DNA of 64,000 bases. Origin: Triticum aestivum. Lineage: Eukaryota; Streptophyta; Magnoliopsida; Poales; Poaceae. A model generated the notes under the pieces. It made no database searches, was not told the origin of the DNA, and saw only the letters and a list, made by a program, of their open reading frames with translations. The position numbers and the translations under genes were made by a program. The DNA is taken from the NCBI RefSeq assembly GCF_018294505.1, contig NC_057808.1, positions 221,729,325 through 221,793,324 on the forward strand, read 5' to 3'. Positions 56,608 to 64,000 of this stretch are shown here, piece after piece (position 1 is the first letter of the stretch; each line of letters starts with the position of its first letter).

Positions 56608-59399
56608 GCATCATTGAAATTATCAATGCCTAGCTAGGGGCGTTAAACGATAGCGCTTGTTGGGAGGCAACCCAATTTTATTTTTAGTTTTTTTTGCTTT
56701 TTGCTTCTGTTTAGGAATAAATATTTGATCTAGCCTCTGGTTAGATTTGTTTTTATGTTTTAATTAGTGTTTGTACCAAGTTTAACCTATAGGATCTTCT
56801 TGGATGATAGTTATTTGATCTTGCTCAAAATTCCAGAAACTTTCTGTTCATGAGAACAATTGTAAAAAATCAGCAGAACGTGATAAAATATTGATTCCAA
56901 TTGATGCTGATCAATAAAAACATTGTATAGGTCGTCCTATTTTTGCTGAATTTTTTGAGTTCCAGAAGTTTGCGTTAATTACAGATTACTACAGACTGTT
57001 CTGTTTTTGACAGATTCTGTTTTTCGTGCGTTGTTTGCTTATTTTGATGAATCTATGGCTATTAAAATAGTTTATAAACCATAGATAAGTTGGAATACAG
57101 TAGGTTTAACACCAATATAAATAAATAATGAGTTCATTACTGTACCTTGAAGTGGTGTTTTCTTTTCTTTCGCTAATGGAGCTCACGAGATTTTCTGCTG
57201 AGTTTTGTGTTGTGAAGTTTTCAAGTTTTGGGTGAAAGATTTGATGGATTATGGAACAAGGAGTGGCAAGAGCCTAAGCTTGGGGATGCCCATGGCACCC
57301 CAAGATAATCGAAGGACACCAAAAAGCCAAAGCTTGGGGATGCCCCGGAAGGCATCCCCTCTTTCGTCTACTTCCATCGGTAACTTTACTTGGAGCTATA
57401 TTTTTATTCACCACATGATATGTGTTTTGCTTGGAGCATCTTGTATTATTTGAGTATTTGTTTTTTAGTTTACCACAATCATCCTTGCTGTACACACCTT
57501 TTGAGAGAGTCACACATAAATTGGAACTTATTAGAATACTCTATGTGCTTCACTTATATTTTTTGAGCTATATAGTTGTTTGCTCTAGTGCTTCGTTTAT
57601 ATCTTTTAGAGCACGGCGGTGGATTTGTTTTATAGAAACTATTGATCTCTCATGCTTCACTTATATTATTTTGAGAGTCTTAAAATAGCATGGCAATTTG
57701 CTTTAATTATAATATCATGAGAAATTTGATGCTTGATAACTGTTTTGAGATATAAAGGTGGTAATATCATAGTTGTGCTAGTTGAGTAATTGTGGAATTG
57801 AAAAATAATTGTGTTGGAGTTTGTGATTCCCGTAGCATGCACGTATGGTGAACCGTTATGTAACGAAGTCGGAGCATGAGGTATTTATTGATTGTCATCC
57901 TTTGCGTGGCGGTCGGGATCGCGTGATGGTTAACTCCTACCAACCCTTCCCCTAGGAGCATGCGTAGTAGTACTTTGCTTCGAGGGCTAATAAATTTTTG
58001 CAATAAGTATATGAGTTCTTTATGACTAATGTGAGTCCATGGATTATACGCACACTTACCTTTCCGAAATTTTCTAGCCTCTTCGGTACCGTGCATTGCC
58101 CTTTCTCACCTTGAGAGTTGGTGCAAACTTCGCCGGTGCATCCAAACCCCGTGATATGATACGCTATATCACACATAAACCTCCTTATATCTTCCTCAAA
58201 ACAGCCACCATACCTACCTATTATGGCATTCCGAGATATATTGCCATGCAACTTTCCATCGTTTCGTTTATCATGACACGCTCCATCATTGTCATATTGC
58301 TTTGCATGATCATGTAGTTGACATTGTATTTGTGGCAAAGCCACCATTCATAATTCTTTCATACATGTCGCTCTTGATTAATTGCATATCCCGGTACACC
58401 GTCGGAGGCATCCACATAGAGTCATATTTTGTTCTAAGTATTGAGTTGTAATTCATGAGTTGTAAGTAAATAGAAGTGTGATGATCATCATTATTAGAGC
58501 ATTGTCCCAAGTGAGGAAAGGATGATGGAGACTATGATTCCCCCACAAGTCGGGATGAGACTCCGGACTAAAAAAAAGAGGCCATAAAAAAGGCCCAAAT
58601 AAAAAAAAGGAGAGAAAAAGAGAGAAGGGACAATGTTACTATCCTTTAACCACACTTGTGCTTCAAAGTAGCACCGTGATCTTCATGATAGAGAGTCTCT
58701 CATTTTGTCGCTTTCATATACTAGTGGGAAATTTCATTATAGAACTTGGCTTGTATATTCCAATGATGGGCTTCCTCAAATGCCCGAGGTCTTCGTGAGC
58801 AAGCAAGTTGGATGCACACCCACTTAGTTTCTTTTGTTTGAGCTTTCATACACTTATAGCTCTAAGTGCATCTGTTGCATGGCAATCCCTACTCCTTGCA
58901 TTGACATCAATTGATGGGCATCTCCATAGCCCGTTGATTAGCCTCGTTGATGTGAGACTTTCTCCTTTTTTGTCTTCCCACATAACCCCTATCATTATAC
59001 CTTATTCCACCATAGTGTTATATCCATGGCTTGCGCTCATGTATTGCGTAAGAGTTGAAAAGGCTGAAGCGCGTTAAAAAGTATGAACCAATTGCTTGGC
59101 TAAAACCGGGGTTGTACATGATATGAATATTTTATGTGGGGAAGATGGAGCATAGCCAGACTATATGATTTTGTAGGGATAACTTGCTTTGGCTATGTTA
59201 TTTTGATAAGACATAATTGCTTGGTTAGCATGCTTGAAGTATTATTTTTTTATGTCAACATTAAACTTTTATCTTGAATCATATCGGATCTGAACATTCG
59301 TGCCACAATAAGAAGAACTACATTGAAATTATGCTAAGTAACATTCCACATCACAAATTCTGGTTTTATCATTTACCTACTCGAGGACGAGCAGGAATT
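56608..59399 (+). other. 3' internal region of copy 3
   Basis: Colinear (opposite strand) with 21995-24793 of copy 1 and with the matching parts of copy 2. It begins with the conserved CGATAGCGCTTGTTGGGAGG. Contains PPT-like words at 57276-57289 and 57330-57343 and a small frame open on both strands (58096-58317 +; 58347-57952 -). No known domain. Confidence 0.65.
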
Positions 59400-59414
59400 A
59401 AGCTTGGGGATGCT
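59400..59414 (+). promoter_or_regulatory. Polypurine tract of copy 3
   Basis: AAGCTTGGGGATGCT abuts the TGATACGTCTCC start of the 3' LTR. Confidence 0.85.
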
Positions 59415-60989
59415 TGATACGTCTCCCACGTATCTATAATTTTTTATTGTTCCATGATATATTATATTCTGTTTTCGATGCTTAATGGGCTTTATTATAC
59501 ACTTTTATATTATTTTTGGGACTAACCTATTAACCGGAGGCCCAGTCCAGAATTGCTATTTTTTGCCTATTTCAGAGTTTCGCAGAAAAAGAATATCAAA
59601 CGGAGTCCAAACGGAATGAAACCTTCGGGAACGTGATTTTTGGAACAAACGTGATCCAGAGGACTTGGACCCTACGTCAAGACATCAACCAGGAAGGCAC
59701 GAGGTAGGGGGGCGCGCCTACCCCCCTGGGCGCACCCTCCACCCTCGTGGGGCCCACGTTGCTCCACCGACGTACTTCTTCCTCCTATATATACCTACGT
59801 ACCCCCAAACTACCAGATACGGAGCCAAAAACCTAATTCCACCGCCGCAACCTTCTGTACTCGTGAGATCCCATCTTGGGGCCTTTTCCGGAGCTCCGCC
59901 GGAGGGGGCATTGATCACGGAGGGCTTCTACATCAACACCATAGCCTCTCCGATGATGTGTGAGTAGTTTACCTCAGACCTTCGGCTCCATAGTTATTAG
60001 CTAGATGACTTCTTCTCTCTCTTTGGTTCTCAATACAAAGTTCTCCACGATTCTCGTGGAGATCTATTCGTGGTAATCTTCTTTTGCGGTGTGTTTATTG
60101 AGACCGATGAATTGTGGGTTTATGATCAAGTTTATCTATGAACAATAGTTGAATCTTCTCTGAATTCTTTTATGTATGATTGGTTATCTTTGCAAGTCTC
60201 TTCGAATTATCAGTTTGGTTTGGCCTACTAGATTGATCTTTCTTGCAATGGAAGAAGTGCTTAGCTTTGGGTTCAATCTTGCGGTGTCCTTTCCCAGTGA
60301 TAGCAGGGGCAGCAAGGCACGTATTGTATTGTTGCCATCGAGGATAACAAGATGGGGTTTATATCATATTGCATGAGTTTATCCTTCTACATCATGTCAT
60401 CTTACTTAAAGCGTTACTCTGTTCTTTTGAACTTAATACTCTAGATGCATGCTGGATAGCGGTCGATGTGTGGAGTAATAGTAGTAGATGCAGGCAGGAG
60501 TCGGTCTACTTGTCGCGGACGTGATGCCTATATACATGATCATACCTAGATATTCTCATAACTATGCTCAATTCTGTCAATTGCTCAACAGTAATTTGTT
60601 CACCCACTGTAATACTTATGCTCTCGAGAGAAGCCACTAGTGAAACCTATGGCCCCCGGGTCTATTTTCCATCATATTAATCTTCCAACACTTAGCCATT
60701 TTTATTGCCTTTTATTTTAATTTGCATCTTTATCATAAAAATACCAAAAATATTATCTTATCATATCTATCAGATCTCACTTTCGTAAGTGACCGTGAAG
60801 GGATTGACAACCCCTTTATTGCGTTGGTTGCGAGGATCTTATTTGTTTGTGTAGGTGCGAGGGACTTGTGCGTGGCCTCCTACTGGATTGATACCTTGGT
60901 TCTCAAAAACTGAGGGAAATACTTACGCTACTTTGCTGCATCACCCTTTCCTCTTCAAGGCAAACCAACGCAGTGCTCAAGAGGTAGCA
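59415..60989 (+). repeat. 3' LTR of copy 3, 1575 bp
   Basis: Colinear with 53974-55556. The main differences are the length of the C run and scattered substitutions. Confidence 0.9.
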
Positions 60990-60994
60990 TATGC

Positions 60995-61538
60995 TTCTCA
61001 CAAACCAGAGCTTCTCACAACAAGCATGATGGTTTTGGTAGGGAACGCCCCAACTTTGGGGGCGAAATGATATCCATTGCCTCTTATTGCTTTCAAAATT
61101 TTCTCGTGTCAACATAGAACAACATGAGTGTTGTGTTATTTTTGTGATTTTTCGGGGTTCGTTTGGACATTTTTTATGCATTAAGTGAGTTTTCAATGCA
61201 TTTATGTGCATAATTCAAATTTGAACTACATGCACATGCTCCAATGCATATAAATTGGTTGAAAAATCAAATATTTGTCCTTGGGTGCATGCTTAGGTCC
61301 CATGCAAGAAATGGGAATGAATGTCAAACACCCTGCCACCGTCACTCGGCCGCAAACATTGAGATACCTCGTTTTTAAATTCTAGTAAATCCAAAACTCG
61401 TCTGAAATTCATGAAACTTGGCATGCTATCATGGAGGGGCATCAACATGCCGTAGTAAAGTTTTTGTCCCATTTGGTGCAGGTTTGGGTATATGCTTCTC
61501 ACAAACCAGAGCTTCTCACGACAAGCATGATGGTTTCA
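60995..61538. repeat. Continuation and end of the 503-bp tandem array
   Basis: Resumes with TTCTCACAAACCAGAGC after the TATGC duplication and contains one more full unit. The repeat match stops at about 61538 (GATGGTTTC, then unrelated sequence). Confidence 0.88.
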
Positions 61539-62092
61539 GATAGAACACCCGTATGCAAAGTGAGAGCAGGATTTGTGCATCTCTTGAACACAAACAGTTC
61601 TTTTGGATGACCCGTGTGAACCACTTACAAACAATTTGGTGCGATTTGCATCTGTCATATTGGGTATGTTGCCATTTGTCAAACTAGAAATATTGGCATT
61701 TGTTGATCTAGTAACATTGCCATTTGCCAACCTTGTAAGACTGCGATTTGTCAAAATATGAAGCTAAAAATCACTAGCGGGCGGCGCAGTACTATTCGAT
61801 TTGACAGCGGGTAGTGCAATTCCCGATACGGCTTCAATGCAGACGAGGGAGAGGGTAGCGGTTCCCGAAATGTTGAACGGCCAATGATGGATCCTCCTTT
61901 AATTAGCATCGTGTGAATGCATGAGGAAAGTAATGGGAGGACCAGAAAAAGAGGCAACACGATGTGAATGCAATGCAGTTTGCACTCATATAAAGCTGCC
62001 CCTCCATTCCAATGCATCTACCACATCGTACGCACCTAAGCATTTGCCTAAGCACCTACACTAATAAGCGCAAAAGTGCCCACTCCAGACCC
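61539..62092. other. Intergenic region with probable promoter of the 62093 gene
   Basis: Low-copy-looking sequence with a few short repeats of ATTTGTCAAA/GGCATTTGT (61670-61755). A TATA motif TATAAAG lies at 61989-61995, about 100 bp before the ATG. That fits a promoter with a short leader. Confidence 0.5.
61989..61995 (+). promoter_or_regulatory. TATA box of the 62093 gene
   Basis: TATAAAG is followed by a C-rich leader (CTGCCCCTCCATTCC) and an ATG about 100 bp downstream. Confidence 0.5.
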
Positions 62093-62635
62093 ATGGCGGC
62101 GATGCGCGCGAGGAGTCAGCGGCTGTGCCAGATGGTCCACGACGCCGGCCTGCGGCATGGCACCGTGGATCGTCTCGATACGGTGTTGGTGACCGGTTGG
62201 TGGATGGCCGCCGTCGACGCCAGCTATGACTCTCAATTGGACCAGACGATCGTTCGCACCACCAACAGGTTCACCGTCGTCAAGAAGCTCGTGGACGACA
62301 TCTCCGTACTCCTCCAGCCCTCGCGCCCGGGCTCCTCATTGCCTGCCACCCTAATCGGCCTCCATGGTCGGAACCTCTTTAAAGCACTGGTGGCCCTGCG
62401 ACTGTCCGCCGACGCCACGAAGAATGTCCACCTGGAGGTCGCGCTCACCGCGAGGCGCCTCGCATTGCAAGAAACCGTCGACCTACACATCCATGTGTAC
62501 GAGCGAATCGTGTTCATAGGTATCTACAAGGCCAGTGAGGACGCTACGATGTTGGTCTTCTTCAGCCGGCTGGAAGCCTTGGATGCCTTAGTTGAGAAGC
62601 ACCTTGACCTCGCCACACAAGCCGCCGCTCCTTAG
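62093..62635 (+). CDS. Hypothetical protein, 180 aa, single exon
   Basis: The first ATG in the favourable context CCCATGGCGGC is at 62093. The protein starts MAAMRARSQRLCQMVHDAGL and ends LDLATQAAAP, stop at 62633-62635. It is mostly helical, rich in Ala, Leu, Arg and Val (VARTTNR-like basic patches, DDISVLLQPSRPGSSLP, LVEKHLDLA). No signal peptide, membrane segment or named domain is evident. GC content and codon use (C/G-ending codons) are those of grass genes, unlike the surrounding elements. A TATA box precedes it. The frame could extend upstream to 62012, but the TATA position and ATG context favour 62093. It lies about 700 bp upstream of the exonuclease-like gene in the same direction. 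Confidence 0.6.
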   Translation: MAAMRARSQRLCQMVHDAGLRHGTVDRLDTVLVTGWWMAAVDASYDSQLDQTIVRTTNRFTVVKKLVDDISVLLQPSRPGSSLPATLIGLHGRNLFKALVALRLSADATKNVHLEVALTARRLALQETVDLHIHVYERIVFIGIYKASEDATMLVFFSRLEALDALVEKHLDLATQAAAP

Positions 62636-62849
62636 CCGCCGGTCGGTGGCCCGGCCGGCACTGAGTTGAGGAGGAGGAGGTCGTACGTTGATGGATGCAT
62701 CTTTCTTCTTGCCTCCTTGAACCACCACTGTGATTGCATCATCGTGGCCTTAATTCTTATTTTGCTATTGCATTCTCGTTCCAGTCAATACAGACATGTC
62801 CGTTCCAGCCTTATTTTGATTGGCTTGAATGAAGGTCTATCCCGCCGTT

Positions 62850-62966
62850 AGGCGCCGCAGCGTGTTCTGCTCACTGTTAGGCGCCGCGGCGCGCTCTGCT
62901 CGCGTCCGTTGGTGCGCTCTGCTCGCGTCTGTTGGCGCGCTCTGCTCGCGTCCGTCGGCGCGCTCG
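62850..62966. repeat. Short GC-rich repeat, GCGCGCTCTGCTCGCGTC units
   Basis: Four or five imperfect units of about 24 bp (GCTCTGCTCGCGTCCGTTGG type), plus two of TAGGCGCCGCGGCG type. The same words occur fewer times near 10330-10445 in the copy-1 duplicate. Confidence 0.75.
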
Positions 62967-63608
62967 GCTTGTGGATAGCTTTTCCTTGCGTGTTCAACTG
63001 CTATATGCATATATATATGGTTGCTCGTCGTTGAGGCGACCGTAGAGCGCTTTGCTCGCGTCCCTTCGCGCGCGCTCTGCCAATGGTTGGGCGTGCGCAC
63101 GATCACGTTGCGGGCCCCGTATGCAAGCGGTTGCACCTTGCGCGTTGCCACACGATGCAGTTACGTGCATCACGCTGGAGTTATGCGCTGCAAATTAGAA
63201 CTGCCATCAGGGCCTGCCGATATTCCTGGCCGTCCGGCTTCCCCTTTAATCCCCGCGACTATTATAACCTTAGTCTCTTCAACCTTTCGATCGCGCCCCA
63301 CAACACAACAAGCACACCCACAACGACACATAGAGAGGGGATGTTCAGCGGCGCTCCAATGGAGTTCGGCGAGCATAGAGTGGAGACCCACGCGAGGGAG
63401 ACGGATCTCTCGGTGGTGTACACCATCGACCCGGCCGTGGTGGACGACTACATCAACAGCGTTGAGCAGTTGCTTGCTGGAGACAAGTACAAGGTGGTCG
63501 GCATCGACCTCCAGTACACCACCGGTCGTCCCGGCATAGATCAGAAGGTTGCCATCGCCCAGTTGTGCGTGCGCCATCATGTCCTCATCTACCACTACTG
63601 CATGGCCA
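62966..63608 (+). repeat. Segmental duplicate (copy 2) of 10265-10972
   Basis: Same order and orientation as 10265-10972: GTTCAACTGCTATATGCATA, the GCTCTGCC.ATGGTTGG line, TATAACCTTAGTCTCTTCAA, and the coding start. Differences are substitutions and small indels, including an AT repeat expansion at 63008-63018. Confidence 0.8.
63261..63267 (+). promoter_or_regulatory. TATA-like box of the exonuclease-like gene
   Basis: ATTATAA lies about 75 bp before the ATG and is conserved at 10622-10628 in the duplicate. Confidence 0.4.
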
Positions 63609-64000
63609 CAGAGCCTTGCGACCGTTTCAACAGGTTTGTCAACAACACCGACTACAAGTTCGCCATGGTGGAAACCACCGACGATGTAAAAGCGCTCAGT
63701 ATTACTGGCTTGGCCTGCAAGATGTCGAAATCCGTGACCACTACAGGGTCTGGGGCAGCACGAAGAAGGACTCCCTGGTCGAACTCGCCTCGACCATCAT
63801 TGACCCCTACTACGAAAAGATGAAGCAGGATGCCCAGGGAACAAGCCCCCTATCCTGGCACATGGCCTGGATGTGGCAACTGGACGAACCTCACCTCAGG
63901 TTTGCGGCCAAGAGCGTTGACACATGCTATGAGATGCACATGCGGATCGTTGACATGAGGAAGTGCCTCGTTACCCAAATCGACGAGCCCGGATCGAGCC
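63341..64000 (+). pseudogene. 3'-5' exonuclease-like protein (Werner/DEDD family type), frameshifted, runs off the window
   Basis: Starts MFSGAPMEFGEHRVETHARE; the start matches the duplicate at 10681. The segment VVGIDLQYTTGRPGIDQKVA followed by IAQLCVRHHVLIYHYCMA looks like the ExoI region of Werner-type 3'-5' exonucleases, where the usual motif is an acidic pair of type DxE. Here the second acidic residue is Gln (DLQ), so catalysis is doubtful; many grass paralogues are like this. Near 63700 the frame shifts. From about 63710 the homologous sequence is in another frame (GLQDVEIRDHYRVWGSTKKD, SLVELASTIIDPYY) and continues open to the window end. Either this copy is a pseudogene or the assembly has an indel. 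The C-terminus is outside the window. Confidence 0.65.

Larger units (their letters stand above)
53974..60989 (+). mobile_element. Athila-type (Sabrina-like) element, copy 3, with replaced coding region
   Basis: The target duplication TATGC is perfect (53969-53973 and 60990-60994). 5' LTR 53974-55556, PBS 55568-55585, ORF 55774-56607, 3' region 56608-59399, PPT 59400-59414, 3' LTR 59415-60989; 7016 bp in all. LTRs, leader and 3' region match copies 1 and 2, but in place of gag-protease it has an unrelated 277-codon ORF. It is inserted in the 503-bp tandem array. Structurally it is the most complete family member here, though it has no replication enzymes. Confidence 0.92.

Noticed and set aside
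1..64000. CRISPR array, bacterial operons, rRNA genes, organelle insertions
   Set aside because: No spacer-repeat pattern, ribosome-binding sites, rRNA or plastid/mitochondrial gene sequence was seen.

Overview
This window is grass nuclear DNA, most likely from a Triticeae genome (wheat, Aegilops, rye or barley). The evidence is nested LTR retrotransposons with very Triticeae-like termini (TGATACGTCTCC...GAGGTAGCA), CACTA transposons, a Stowaway MITE, GC-rich exons and GT-AG introns. Nothing prokaryotic is present. Family names such as Sabrina are tentative because no database was searched; boundaries come from terminal motifs and target-site duplications (TSDs) read directly.

Layout. 1-3593: right part of a CACTA transposon with a spliced Transposase_24-type gene, a minisatellite and subterminal repeats, ending TGTAGTG. 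3594-4628: old LTR and possible LINE tail. 4629-8196: a decayed spliced 'putative gypsy-type transposon' gene on +. 8197-9978: leader, primer-binding region and LTR of a minus-strand gypsy element. 10265-10972: a truncated copy of an exonuclease-like gene, cut by an LTR at 10973. 10973-14720: a pile of LTR pieces including a clean solo LTR (12996-14502, TSD CCCAC). 14721-28181: a stack made of a solo LTR (TSD AGTAG) containing a complete minus-strand Athila-type element (15948-27765, TSD CTGAT), which contains a 4.48-kb solo LTR (17393-21870, TSD TTTGG), which contains a Stowaway MITE (19843-19924). 28187-30600: unassigned AT-rich DNA.

30936 starts a second CACTA-like element. It is interrupted by another Athila-type element (31020-50058), itself split by a chromovirus-type gypsy element (34265-44822, TSD AAAGA) with gag-pol and an extra upstream ORF. 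After the interruption come a decayed B3-domain gene, a roughly 503-bp tandem array, and a third Athila-type element on + (53974-60989, TSD TATGC) inserted into that array. This last element shares LTRs, leader and 3' region with the other two but carries an unrelated 277-aa ORF instead of gag-protease.

61539-64000 is the only gene-like low-copy region: an unrecognised 180-aa gene (62093-62635) and a 3'-5' exonuclease-like gene (63341 to beyond the window). The latter is a paralogue of the broken copy at 10681 and has its own frameshift. The window therefore holds two related gene pieces separated by about 52 kb of nested transposable elements. An assembly gap of 226 N lies at 32240-32465.
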